DNA from: Siccirubricoccus phaeus
Lineage (GTDB): Bacteria; Pseudomonadota; Alphaproteobacteria; Acetobacterales; Acetobacteraceae
DNA length: 64,000 bases
Assembly (NCBI RefSeq): GCF_008360935.1
Contig: NZ_SRXO01000001.1
Span: 529,000 to 592,999 of the forward strand
Direction of reading: 5' to 3'
The first letter of the stretch is position 1. Each line of letters starts with the position of its first letter. The notes beneath the pieces are model-generated. The model saw only the letters and a list, made by a program, of their open reading frames with translations. It ran no database searches and was not told the DNA's origin. Position numbers and translations under genes: made by a program. Of this stretch, positions 23,631 to 31,971 are shown piece after piece.

Positions 23631-24314
23631 ATGGACGGTAATATCGAGGCGCCCATCGCCATGGCGCGGCCGCAGGGCTGCGACATGGCCACGTCCCCCC
23701 ACCCTTCGGCGGAGGAGCATGCCGGCGCCCCGATCTCCCGCATCGTCGCGGAAGTGGTGGGACGCTTTCCCGGGGAACGCATCAGCCTCGGTGAGATGGC
23801 GGAGGCCTTCGGCGACCGCGCCTTCGGCCTGTTGATCCTGCTGCTGTTGCTGCCCTCGCTGCTGCCCGGCATGGCCTCGGTCTTCGGCACGCCGGTGCTG
23901 CTGCTCGGCATCCAGATGGGGCTCGGGCGGCAGGTGCCGAAGCTGCCGCGGATCCTCGCACGCCAGAGCGTGCGGCGGGAGGATCTGCTCCGCCTCACCA
24001 CTTCTTCCTCCAAATGGCTGGCGCGGGTCGAGCGCTATGTGAAGCCGCGGCCGGGCTTCTTCACCACGCCGCTCTCGGACCGCATCTTCGGCTGGCTGAC
24101 CGCCTATGCGGCGCTGATGCTCATCCTGCCCGGCCCCGGCACCAATGGCCCGCCCGCCTTCGGCAACATCGTCATGGCGCTCGGCCTGGTCGAGCACGAC
24201 AGCCGCGTCACCGGCTGGGGCATGGCGCTGACGGTCGCCGGCTGCGCCTTCGCCACCTTCGTCCTCGGCGCCATCTGCTGGATGGGCGTCGCCGCCCTGG
24301 GCTTCATCGTCTGA
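23631..24314 (+). CDS. ExoD-family membrane protein
   Basis: A 227-residue inner-membrane protein of the ExoD family, linked in rhizobia to exopolysaccharide production and alkali tolerance. Signatures are ERISLGEMAEAFGDRAFGLLILLLLLPSLLPG and the mid-protein TTPLSDRIFGWLTAYAAL segment. About four hydrophobic helices are visible (about 65-85, 150-170, 180-195 and 200-225). The start at 23631 has AGGAG 5 nt upstream. A perfect hairpin (24316-24346) directly follows the stop. The biochemical function of the family is not established. Confidence 0.88.
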   Translation: MDGNIEAPIAMARPQGCDMATSPHPSAEEHAGAPISRIVAEVVGRFPGERISLGEMAEAFGDRAFGLLILLLLLPSLLPGMASVFGTPVLLLGIQMGLGRQVPKLPRILARQSVRREDLLRLTTSSSKWLARVERYVKPRPGFFTTPLSDRIFGWLTAYAALMLILPGPGTNGPPAFGNIVMALGLVEHDSRVTGWGMALTVAGCAFATFVLGAICWMGVAALGFIV

Positions 24315-24315
24315 T

Positions 24316-24346
24316 CCCCGGGAAGCCGCTGCGCGGCTTCCCGGGG
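24316..24346 (+). terminator. Perfect 14-bp hairpin after the exoD-like gene
   Basis: CCCCGGGAAGCCGC, a TGC loop, then the exact complement. It begins 2 nt after the stop codon. No U-tract follows, which is common in high-GC genomes. It is very likely a terminator or 3'-end stabiliser. Confidence 0.65.
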
Positions 24347-24511
24347 CCCCGATGTCGCTGCCTCCGATGTCGCTGCCTTCGCCGGGGCCGCGCACAGGCT
24401 GCCGCAGCGAAGCGGCGGCAGCGGAACGGGCGGCGGGGTTTGTAACGCGCGTCCGGCGCCCGGCCGGCGGGCCTTGCAAAGCCCTCGCACGCGAGTAAAC
24501 CCGGGCTGCAT

Positions 24512-24733
24512 CAGAGCGGGTCCGGCTCGCTTTCGCTCACCGGCCCCGCTCTGGTTTCTGCTGGGTTGCGTGATTCACGCTTCCGGTCGTACCGACCTCG
24601 AGTGATCACGCTCAGTCTGTTGGGTCGCGTGATTCACGCTTTCGGTCGTACCGACCTCAAGCGATCACGCTCAGTCTGTTGGGTCGCGTGATTCACGCTT
24701 TCGGTCGTACCGACCTCAAGCGATCACGCTCAG
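24512..24733 (+). repeat. R2-type hairpin plus three tandem 59-bp units
   Basis: A CAGAGCGGG...CCCGCTCTG hairpin (24512-24553) is followed by three head-to-tail 59-bp units. Each unit carries GCGTGATTCACGC, GGTCGTACCGACC and GCGATCACGCTCAG. Units two and three are essentially identical; the first is diverged. The array ends 19 nt before the TTG start of the ABC ATPase gene, so it forms that mRNA's leader or holds its promoter. Confidence 0.85.
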
Positions 24734-24752
24734 GGCAGCCAGGGGGGCAGTC

Positions 24753-25499
24753 TTGTCCGAGCTGATCGAGATCGAGCGCCTGACCAAGCGCTTCGGCGGC
24801 TTCACGGCCGTGGACGACATTTCCTTCACCGTGGCGCGGGGCGAGGTGCTGGGCTTCCTCGGCCCCAACGGCGCCGGCAAATCCACCACCATGCGCATGC
24901 TGGCCGGCTTCATGCCGCCCAGCTCCGGCACTGCCCGCATCTGCGGCGCGGATATCGTGGACCAGCCGGTGGCCGCCAAGCGCCATCTCGGCTTCCTGCC
25001 GGAAGGCGCGCCGACCTATCCGGAAATGACCGTCACCGGCTTCCTGGAATTCGCCGGCCGCATCCGCGGCTTCGCCGGCAGCGCGCTGGATGACCGGGTG
25101 GCGCATGCCATGCTGCTCACCCAGTTGGAAGGCGTTCGCCTGCAGCCGATCGAGACCCTCTCCAAGGGCTTCAAGCGCCGCGTCGGCCTGGCCCAGGCGC
25201 TGCTGCACGACCCGCCGGTGCTGGTGCTGGACGAGCCCACGGACGGCCTCGACCCCAACCAGAAGCACGAGGTGCGGGAGCTGATCCGCCGCATGGCGCC
25301 GGAGAAGGCGATCGTCATCTCCACCCATATCCTGGAGGAGGTGGGTGCCGTCTGCACCCGCGCCATCATCATCGCCCGCGGCCGGGTGGTGGTGGATGCG
25401 CCGCCGGCGGTGCTGGAGGAGGAAGGCAGCACGCTGGACGACGTCTTCCGCCGCCTGACCCTCAGCGAAGCCGCGACCGTCACCGAGGACGCCTCCTGA
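24753..25499 (+). CDS. ABC transporter ATPase, GldA-like
   Basis: A 248-residue ABC-2-type ATPase. Walker A is GPNGAGKST (residues 37-45), Walker B is VLVLDEPTDGLDP, and the H-loop is STHILEE. The signature is LSKGFKRR rather than LSGGQ, which is usual in the GldA/NosF branch. The start is TTG, preceded by AGGGGGG. It is the first gene of a four-gene transport operon: permease, GldG-like protein and DUF4340 protein follow, with a stop/start overlap (ATGA) to the permease. The complex is embedded in the inner membrane. The gliding proteins of Bacteroidetes are the namesakes, but in Proteobacteria the substrate is unknown. Confidence 0.92.
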   Translation: MSELIEIERLTKRFGGFTAVDDISFTVARGEVLGFLGPNGAGKSTTMRMLAGFMPPSSGTARICGADIVDQPVAAKRHLGFLPEGAPTYPEMTVTGFLEFAGRIRGFAGSALDDRVAHAMLLTQLEGVRLQPIETLSKGFKRRVGLAQALLHDPPVLVLDEPTDGLDPNQKHEVRELIRRMAPEKAIVISTHILEEVGAVCTRAIIIARGRVVVDAPPAVLEEEGSTLDDVFRRLTLSEAATVTEDAS

Positions 25500-26230
25500 T
25501 GGCCCCGGCCCTCATCGTCGCGCGGCGGGAGCTGGCCGGCTACTTCGCCACCCCCGTCGCCTATGTGTTCATCGTCATCTTCCTGGTGCTGGCCGGCGCC
25601 CTGACCTTCACGCTGGGGAATTTCTTCGAGCGCGGCCAGGCGGATTTGCAGCCCTTCTTCGCCTTCGTCCCCTGGCTCTTCCTCTTCCTCGTCCCGGCGC
25701 TGACCATGCGGCTCTGGGCGGAGGAGCGCCGGCTCGGCACCATCGAGCTGCTGCTGACCCTGCCCTTGCCGCAATGGCAGGCGGTGCTGGGGAAATTCCT
25801 CGCCGCCTGGGCCTTCTGCGCCATCGCCCTGCTGCTGACCTTCCCGCTGGTGGTCACGGTCAACCTGCTGGGCCAGCCGGATAATGGCGTGATCCTCTCC
25901 GGCTATCTCGGCTGCCTGCTGGTGGCCGGCGCCTATCTGGCGGTCGGCGCCGCGGTTTCCGCCATGACGAAGAACCAGGTCATCGCCTTCGTCCTCGCCG
26001 TCGCGCTCTGCTTCGTCTTCGGCGCCGCGGGCAGCCCGGTGGTGACGGAATTCCTCTCCACCCGCCTGCCCGTCCTGGCCGACATCGCCCGCGGCATCTC
26101 CGTCGCGGAACGCTTCGGCGGCTTCACCCGCGGGCTGGTGGCGGCACGCGACCTGGTCTTCTTCGCCAGCTTCATCGGCTTCTTCCTGTTCCTGAACGCG
26201 GTGGTGCTGGACCACCGGAAGGCGGATTGA
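25499..26230 (+). CDS. ABC-2 type permease, GldF-like
   Basis: A 243-residue integral membrane protein with six hydrophobic helices, the usual size of ABC-2 permeases. Recognisable segments are the N-terminal RRELAGYFATPVAYVFIVIF, and LFLVPALTMRLWAEERRLGTIELLLTLPL, the coupling region of the GldF/NosY branch. Its ATG overlaps the ATPase stop codon, consistent with stoichiometric production. It should form the membrane channel with the upstream ATPase and the downstream GldG-like subunit. Confidence 0.9.
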   Translation: MAPALIVARRELAGYFATPVAYVFIVIFLVLAGALTFTLGNFFERGQADLQPFFAFVPWLFLFLVPALTMRLWAEERRLGTIELLLTLPLPQWQAVLGKFLAAWAFCAIALLLTFPLVVTVNLLGQPDNGVILSGYLGCLLVAGAYLAVGAAVSAMTKNQVIAFVLAVALCFVFGAAGSPVVTEFLSTRLPVLADIARGISVAERFGGFTRGLVAARDLVFFASFIGFFLFLNAVVLDHRKAD

Positions 26231-26234
26231 GGGC

Positions 26235-28232
26235 ATGAGCACGACCCTTCCGGCCTCCGCTTCCGGCACCCCGCAGAAGCCGCCGCGCACCGGCGCACCG
26301 GATAAGCCCGCGCGCGCCGGGACGCGGCGGCTCTGGTCCTCCGCCCTCGGCCTGCTCGCCGCCGCGGTGCTGGCGGTCGGCCTCAACATGCTGGCGGAGC
26401 GGCTGCTGCCGCGCGCCCGGCTCGACCTGACGCAGCAGCGCCTCTACACCCTGGCGGATGGCACGCGGCAGATCCTCTCGGGGCTGCGCGACCCGATCAC
26501 GCTGCGCCTCTTCTACTCCCGCCGGCTGGGCGCGGAGATCCCGGTCTATGGCGCCTATGCCGACCGGGTGCGGGCGATGCTGGACGAGTACGTCGCCCTC
26601 TCCAACGGCCGCCTGAAGCTGGAGGTCTACGACCCCGAGCCCTTCAGCGAGACCGAGGATCGTGCCATGGCGCTCGGCCTGCAGGGCGTGCCGGTCGATC
26701 AATCGGGGGAGCAGGTGTATTTCGGCCTCTCCGGCAGCAATCTGGTGGATGAGGAGCGCAGCATCGCCTTCTTCCAGCCGGACCGGGAGCGCTTCCTGGA
26801 ATACGATCTGACGCGGCTGGTCTATGAGCTCTCCAACCCGACGCGGCCGGTCATCGGCGTGATGTCGCCGCTGCCGCTGAACGGCGATCCGCGGGCGATG
26901 ATGATGCGCAACCCGGCGCTGGCCCAGCCCGCCGTCGTCATGCAGCAGCTCCGGCAATTCTTCACCGTCCGCGACGTGCCGCTGGATGCGCAGGCGATCG
27001 AGCCTGACGTGCAGGTGCTGATGGTGGCGCATCCGCAGCACCTCTCGGATGCCGCGCAATACGCCGTCGACCAATTCGTGCTGCGCGGCGGCAAGCTGAT
27101 CCTGCTGCTGGACCCGCACAGCGAGAGCCAGGCGACCCGCCCCGGCCCCACCGGCCAGCCGCCGAGCGACACCGCCTCCTCCCTCCCCCGCCTGCTGAAC
27201 GCCTGGGGGCTGGAAGCGCCGTCCGACCAGGTGGTGTTGGACCTCCGCGGCGCCTGGCGGGTGCGGGCCAATCCGCAGGACCGGGTGCAGGCGGTGGATT
27301 ACGTCGCCTGGTACAACCTGACCGGCGACAGCCTGAACCGCGCCGAGGTCTCGCTGGCGCAGCTCGAGCAGATCACCCTCGCCTCGGCCGGCCAGGTGCG
27401 GAAAAAGGAGGGCGCGGCGATCGAGTTCACCCCGCTCCTCACCTCCTCGCCGCAATCCATGCTGGCGGATGCGCAGCGCGTGCGGCAGGACCCGAACCCG
27501 GTGCGGCTGCTGGGCGATTTCCGCCCCTCCGGCGACCGCTACGTGCTGGCTGCCCGCATCCGCGGCGAGCTGGCGACCGCCTTCCCGGACGGCCCGCCCC
27601 CGCCGCCCGAGGGCGCGGCGCGGCCGGAGAATTTCCCCGCCCATCGCGCCCGCAGCGAGGGGCCGGCGAACATCGTCCTGATCAATGACAGCGACGTGCT
27701 GGAGGACCGCTTCTGGGTCCGGGTGCAGGAATTCTTCGGCCAGTCCGTCGCCACCCCCTTCAGCGGCAATGGCAGCTTCATCGGCAACCTCGCCGATGCC
27801 CTCTCCGGCTCGGACGCGCTGATCTCGCTGCGCAGCCGCGGCGAGAGCCTGCGCCCCTTCGAGATGGTGGAGAACATTCGCCGCGAAGCGGATGCGCAGT
27901 ACCGCCAGACCGAGCGCCAGCTCACCGAGAAGCTGGAGCAGACGGAACGGCGGCTGCGCGAGCTGCGCCAGGGGAGCGGTGGCGGCCAGGGCAGCCAGGC
28001 CCAGGCCGTCATCACCCCGGAGCAGCGGGCGGAGATCGACGCGGCGCGGGCCGAGATCGTCGCCACCCGCCGCCAGCTCCGCGCCGTGCAGCTCGATCTG
28101 CGCCGCGACATCGAGGGGCTGGAGACAGTGCTGCGGCTGATCAACGTGGCGCTGGTGCCGGCGCTGCTGACGATCTTGGCCATCGCGCTGGCGGTGCTGC
28201 GGGCCCGCCGGCGCGCGGCGGCGAGGGGCTGA
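26235..28232 (+). CDS. GldG-family ABC auxiliary protein
   Basis: A 665-residue protein of the GldG/ABC_transp_aux family. A transmembrane helix (SALGLLAAAVLAVGLNMLA, about 35-53) is followed by a large extracytoplasmic region that begins with DLTQQRLYTLADGTRQIL, typical of GldG. This region contains the Rossmann-like core (RPVIGVMSPLPL, VLMVAHPQHL, GGKLILLLDPHSE). A charged coiled coil (about 555-620, with RRLRELRQ) precedes the C-terminal helix VALVPALLTILAIALAVL. It lies 4 nt after the permease stop. Its role is thought to be in coupling or substrate handling; biochemical data for this family are scarce. Confidence 0.88.
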   Translation: MSTTLPASASGTPQKPPRTGAPDKPARAGTRRLWSSALGLLAAAVLAVGLNMLAERLLPRARLDLTQQRLYTLADGTRQILSGLRDPITLRLFYSRRLGAEIPVYGAYADRVRAMLDEYVALSNGRLKLEVYDPEPFSETEDRAMALGLQGVPVDQSGEQVYFGLSGSNLVDEERSIAFFQPDRERFLEYDLTRLVYELSNPTRPVIGVMSPLPLNGDPRAMMMRNPALAQPAVVMQQLRQFFTVRDVPLDAQAIEPDVQVLMVAHPQHLSDAAQYAVDQFVLRGGKLILLLDPHSESQATRPGPTGQPPSDTASSLPRLLNAWGLEAPSDQVVLDLRGAWRVRANPQDRVQAVDYVAWYNLTGDSLNRAEVSLAQLEQITLASAGQVRKKEGAAIEFTPLLTSSPQSMLADAQRVRQDPNPVRLLGDFRPSGDRYVLAARIRGELATAFPDGPPPPPEGAARPENFPAHRARSEGPANIVLINDSDVLEDRFWVRVQEFFGQSVATPFSGNGSFIGNLADALSGSDALISLRSRGESLRPFEMVENIRREADAQYRQTERQLTEKLEQTERRLRELRQGSGGGQGSQAQAVITPEQRAEIDAARAEIVATRRQLRAVQLDLRRDIEGLETVLRLINVALVPALLTILAIALAVLRARRRAAARG

Positions 28233-28236
28233 GACC

Positions 28237-29373
28237 ATGCAGCGACGCCATCTCCTCCTGCTCGGCGGCGCGGCCGCCGCCAGCGTCGCCGCCGCCCTGC
28301 TGCTGACGCCGCAGAAGGTGGAGCACGCCACCCTGCCGAATGGCGGCCTCGCCTTCCCCGGCCTGGCCGACCGGCTGCAGGGCGCGGCGCGGATCGAGGT
28401 GCGGAAGCCCGACGCCACGCTGGTGCTGCAGCGCCAGGGGGAGGCCTGGGTGCTGCCGGAGAAATCCGGCTACCCGGCGCGGCCGGAGAAGGTGCGCGAG
28501 GCGCTGATGGGGCTGACCGAGCTGCGGCTGGTGGAGCCGCGCACCAGCGACCCGGCGCAGCTTGAGCGGCTGGGGCTGGACGATCCCGCGAAGCCCGGCA
28601 GCACCGCCCTGCTGCTGCGCGTGCTGGACGGCGCCGGGGCGCCGCTGGTGGAGCTGGTGGTCGGCCGCCGCCGCGTCCGCACCCAGGGCAATCTGCCGGA
28701 AAGCGTCTATGTCCGCCGGCCGAACGAGACCCAGTCCTGGCTGGCCGAGGGGCGGCTGGCGCTGGACGCCGATCCGCAGCTCTGGATCGACCGCGACATC
28801 GCCAATTTCCCCGCCGAGCGGGTGCGCAGCCTGGCCGTGACCCGCCCGGGCGAGGCGCCGCTGCGCCTGGCGCGGGAGGATGCGCCGGACGCCAAGCTCA
28901 GATTGGCGGAACCGGCCGGCCAGGCCACGGACGAGGTGGCGGTGGAGGAGGTGGCGCGGGCCTTCGAATACCTCACCTTCCTCGATGTGATGAAGGCGGC
29001 GGAGATGCCCGGGGAGGCGCTGGGCGAAGGCCGCTTCGGGCTGAGCGAGGGGCTGGCCGTCACCGTCACCGCGGCGAAGCGGGGGGAGGATGTCTGGGTG
29101 CGGCTGGTGGCCGAGGGCGGCGAGGCGGCCGCCGGGCTGAATGCCCGCTGGCAGGGCTGGGCCTATCAGGTGGGAAGCTGGAAGGAGAAGGCCTTCGTCC
29201 CGCGCCTGGCCGATCTGCTGCCCCGCCCGGCCGAGCCGGCTGCCGGGGCCGCACCCGCTGCCGCCCCGCCGGCCGCCGGCGGCCCCACCGCGCCCGCGCC
29301 CGCCCCTGCGGCCCCCGGCGCCACGCCGCCTGCCGTCACGCCGCCCGCCACCCCAGCGGCGCCGCCGCAATGA
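28237..29373 (+). CDS. DUF4340 domain protein
   Basis: A 378-residue protein with an N-terminal membrane anchor or signal (HLLLLGGAAAASVAAALLL). A DUF4340 region covers most of the rest (about 35-325), with short repeated beta-type elements (RIEVRKPDATLVLQRQGEAW). The C-terminal 50 residues are a low-complexity Ala/Pro tail, probably disordered. DUF4340 proteins are regularly found next to GldF/GldG pairs, and this gene lies 4 nt after the GldG-like gene. It is predicted to face the periplasm as part of the same complex. Its stop overlaps the Nudix start. Confidence 0.85.
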   Translation: MQRRHLLLLGGAAAASVAAALLLTPQKVEHATLPNGGLAFPGLADRLQGAARIEVRKPDATLVLQRQGEAWVLPEKSGYPARPEKVREALMGLTELRLVEPRTSDPAQLERLGLDDPAKPGSTALLLRVLDGAGAPLVELVVGRRRVRTQGNLPESVYVRRPNETQSWLAEGRLALDADPQLWIDRDIANFPAERVRSLAVTRPGEAPLRLAREDAPDAKLRLAEPAGQATDEVAVEEVARAFEYLTFLDVMKAAEMPGEALGEGRFGLSEGLAVTVTAAKRGEDVWVRLVAEGGEAAAGLNARWQGWAYQVGSWKEKAFVPRLADLLPRPAEPAAGAAPAAAPPAAGGPTAPAPAPAAPGATPPAVTPPATPAAPPQ

Positions 29374-29834
29374 GCGGGGGGCCGGAGCGGCGGGACTACC
29401 CCACCCGGCCCTGGGTCGGCATCGGCGCCATCATCTTCGAGGAGGGCCCCCCGGGGGAGGAACGCGTGCTGCTGGTCCGCCGCGGCAAGCCGCCGCGGGA
29501 GGGGAGCTGGTCCCTGCCCGGCGGCGCCCAGCACATCGGCGAACGCGCCGAGGCCTGCGCCCGGCGCGAGCTGTTCGAGGAAACCGGCATCGAGGCCGGC
29601 CCGTTGGAGTTGGCGGCGGTGGTGGACGGCATCAGCCGGGACCCGGACGGGGCGGTGCGCTACCACTACACCATCATCGATTTCTGCGGCCGCCGCAGTG
29701 GCGGGGAGGCCAGGCCGGGCGATGACGTTGCCGCCATTGCCTGGGCCCTGCCGGAGGAGCTGCCGGCCTATGACCTCACCCCCGAAGTGCTGCGGGTGAT
29801 CGCCGAGGCCCGCGAGCGGCTGCGCCAGGGCTGA
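29370..29834 (+). CDS. Nudix hydrolase
   Basis: A 154-residue Nudix protein with an intact box GX5EX7REUXEEXGU at residues 52-74 (G52, E58, R66-E67, E70-E71, G73). It cleaves a nucleoside diphosphate linked to another moiety, with Mg2+ bound by the REXXEE glutamates. The compact size and VLLVRRGKPPREGSWSLPGG context fit the ADP-ribose/MutT-like subgroup. Its ATG overlaps the stop of the DUF4340 gene (ATGA), so it is co-transcribed, but a functional link with the transporter is unclear. Confidence 0.9.
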   Translation: MSGGPERRDYPTRPWVGIGAIIFEEGPPGEERVLLVRRGKPPREGSWSLPGGAQHIGERAEACARRELFEETGIEAGPLELAAVVDGISRDPDGAVRYHYTIIDFCGRRSGGEARPGDDVAAIAWALPEELPAYDLTPEVLRVIAEARERLRQG

Positions 29835-30194
29835 ATGGCGGCCGGGTAGTTTGCAGCCCGACCCAGGGCCTGATGCCAACGGACCGGTTCGCCGACCGCC
29901 CGGGCCGTGCAGGCGGCATCGGAAGGCGCCCTGCCCGGATCACTGATCGGACCCCCCTGGTGTGCAACCCGGGCCGGGGTTGGGGGGGGGGCGGCCGGCG
30001 GCCCAAGGGCAAGAAGGCGGGGCTCTGCCGGGCAGTGGCCGCCGCCAGCGGGCCAAGCCCGATCCTTCTTTTCACTTTCCTTAAACCTGGCGCCGCCTGC
30101 GCCAGGCTCTCCACTCGCGGCGTGACCTTTGTCACAGCGCCAGGCGCCAAAGCGCTTATTGCAACCCGGGCCGTTTCATGTCTGAGGCCCTTCC
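29835..30194. other. Gene-free 360-bp interval
   Basis: No gene is seen. It has a run of G (about 29985-29992), a T/C-rich stretch at 30067-30082, and a 21-bp inverted repeat CCTGGCGC-CGCCT-GCGCCAGG at 30086-30106 about 90 nt before the DUF924 gene. The inverted repeat could be an operator or a hairpin; no regulator gene is adjacent. Confidence 0.5.
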
Positions 30195-30764
30195 ATGCCG
30201 CATGCCCCCTGCCCCCTCCGCGCCCCGAATTTGCCGCCAGAGGCCAGGGCCGTGCTGCGATGCTGGAAGGCGGCACGCCTCACCCCGGACCACCCGCCCC
30301 GCCCGGACCTGGCCACCCGCCTCGCCGCCCGCTTCCTCATCGTGCATGAGGCGGCGGCGTCCGGCGCCCGGGCCGGCTGGCAGGCGCTCGCCGCGGGCAG
30401 CCTCGCCCTGATCCTGCTGCTCGACCAATTCCCCCGCCTGGTCTTCGCCGGCGGGCCGCGCTGCTTCGCCACGGATGCGGCGGCCAGGCGCGTCGCGCGC
30501 GCCGCCCTTGCCCAAGGCCAGGACCTGGAGCTGCCGCGCGCCTGGCGGCCCTTCGCCTATCTGCCCCTTGGGCATTCCGAGGCGCTGGAGGACCAGGAGC
30601 TGAGCGTCGCCCTGTGCGGGCTGCTGCCCCATCCTGTTCCGGAGGAGACAAGGCGGCGGCGGGACATCATCCGCCGCTTCGGGCGCTTTCCGGGGCGGAA
30701 TGCGGTGCTGGGCCGGGAAAGCACGGCGGAGGAGCGGCGCTTTCTGGCGGGCGTGCCGCATTGA
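30195..30764 (+). CDS. DUF924 family protein
   Basis: A 189-residue all-helical DUF924 protein. Family hallmarks are LILLLDQFPRLVFAG, FATDAAARRVARAALAQG, the SEALEDQE segment, and the near-C-terminal HPVPEETRRRRDIIRRFGRFPGRNAVLGRESTAEERRFL. Length is typical. No enzymatic function is established for the family, which has a TPR-like fold. No clear ribosome-binding site is seen before the ATG. The gene ends 4 nt before an R4/R5-type hairpin. Confidence 0.87.
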   Translation: MPHAPCPLRAPNLPPEARAVLRCWKAARLTPDHPPRPDLATRLAARFLIVHEAAASGARAGWQALAAGSLALILLLDQFPRLVFAGGPRCFATDAAARRVARAALAQGQDLELPRAWRPFAYLPLGHSEALEDQELSVALCGLLPHPVPEETRRRRDIIRRFGRFPGRNAVLGRESTAEERRFLAGVPH

Positions 30765-30768
30765 GGGG

Positions 30769-30925
30769 AGCTCTGCTCCCCTCAAACTCCCCTCGCCAAG
30801 GGCCGAAAGGCCCTTGGAACCCTTGAGTTTTGCAGCCGACGGTCGAGACGCCAAACGCATGGTTTCCAAGGGCCCTTCGGCCTTTGGTGGGGGATTTGAG
30901 GGGGGCAAAGCCCCCCTCAAATCCC
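30769..30925. repeat. R4/R5 hybrid repeat between convergent genes
   Basis: Contains GGGGAGCTCTGCTCCCC, the paired CCAAGGGCC/GGCCCTTGG hairpins, the CATGGTTTCCAAGGGCCC segment that recurs at 1234, and GGGGGGCAAAGCCCCCC. It includes the stop of the following minus-strand dehydrogenase (30917-30919). Likely a bidirectional terminator between convergent genes. Confidence 0.65.
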
Positions 30926-31918
30926 CAGCAGCTTCAACCGGAACGCCGCCTCGGCATTCACCGCATGCTCCGGCAGCCTGCCCTCCGCCAGCGCCGTCAC
31001 CTGCTTCACCGTGTCGAAGGCCTGATGCTCGATCGCCTCCGGGGTCAGCCCGCCGATATGCGGCGTGGCGATCACCTTCGGGTGTCGCGCCAAGGCAGGG
31101 CTCGGCATCTGGTCCGGCGCCCGGCCGACATCCAGCGCCGCCCCGGCCAGGCGCCCGCTTTCCAGCGCCGCCAGCAGCGCCACCTCCTCCACCAGATTGC
31201 CGCGCGAGGGATTGATGAAGAAGGCCCCCGGCGACATGCGGGCGAAGGCCCTCGCATCCATCAGGTTCTCCGTCGCCTCGTTCGCCACCGCCAGACACAC
31301 CACGATGTCGCATTCCGGCAGCAGGTCCTCGAGGGCCAGATGCTCGATCCGCGCATCCTCCGGCGTCGCATGGGGGTCCGCCACCTTCACCCGCATCCCC
31401 AAGGCCAGGGCGAGCGGCGCCAGATACCGCCCGATGGCGCCATAGCCGATGATGCCCAGCGTGCTGCCGGCCAATTGCCGCCCCATCGCCGCCGCCGGCA
31501 CCTGCCCGGCATGGTAGCTCTCCGCCGCCGCGGTGATGCCGCGGCAGAGGTCGACCATCATGCCGACCACCAGCTCCGCCACCGCCGGCACGAAGCCGGC
31601 CGTCGCCTGGGTGACCAGCACGCCGGCGCGGCTCGCCGCCGCGACGTCCACATTGCGGATGTCGATGGCGCAGCGATGGAAGGCGATGAGGTCCGGGGCA
31701 TGCTCGAAGGTCGCGGCCTCGCCCGGGGATTGCCGGTAGCTGATGATGCACTGGCAGCCCGCCGCCGCCTCCGCCAGCTCCTGCCCCGCCAGGTGGCGGC
31801 CGGTCTCGTTCAGCTTCACCTCGGCCACCTGGCGCAGCGCCTCCAGGGCGCGGTCGCCGTAGTAATTGGCCAGCGCCTCCTCGGTATGCGTCAGAAAGAC
31901 CTTCAGGCGGTTGCGCAT
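30917..31918 (-). CDS. D-isomer-specific 2-hydroxyacid dehydrogenase
   Basis: A 333-residue NAD(P)-dependent 2-hydroxyacid dehydrogenase. The nucleotide-binding fold starts with TLGIIGYGAIGRYL (GxGxxG at 158-163) and ends in the acidic VADPH. The catalytic Arg is R239 in NPSRGNLVEE and the His is H287 in TPHIGGLTPEA. The usual catalytic Glu (DVFxxEP) is replaced: the segment reads DVGRAPDQ, with an Asp nearby. GGGAG precedes the ATG. The substrate is unknown. Activity may be altered by the missing Glu; this is inference. Confidence 0.9.
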   Translation of the reverse strand: MRNRLKVFLTHTEEALANYYGDRALEALRQVAEVKLNETGRHLAGQELAEAAAGCQCIISYRQSPGEAATFEHAPDLIAFHRCAIDIRNVDVAAASRAGVLVTQATAGFVPAVAELVVGMMVDLCRGITAAAESYHAGQVPAAAMGRQLAGSTLGIIGYGAIGRYLAPLALALGMRVKVADPHATPEDARIEHLALEDLLPECDIVVCLAVANEATENLMDARAFARMSPGAFFINPSRGNLVEEVALLAALESGRLAGAALDVGRAPDQMPSPALARHPKVIATPHIGGLTPEAIEHQAFDTVKQVTALAEGRLPEHAVNAEAAFRLKLLGI

Positions 31919-31971
31919 GGCGTGTCTCCCGCGGGCCTGGAATCCCGTCAGGCCAGGATCGGCGGCCTGCT

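Noticed and set aside
24557..24733. CRISPR-like array of near-identical units.
   Set aside because: Units are contiguous with no variable spacers, only three copies, and no cas genes are in the window.
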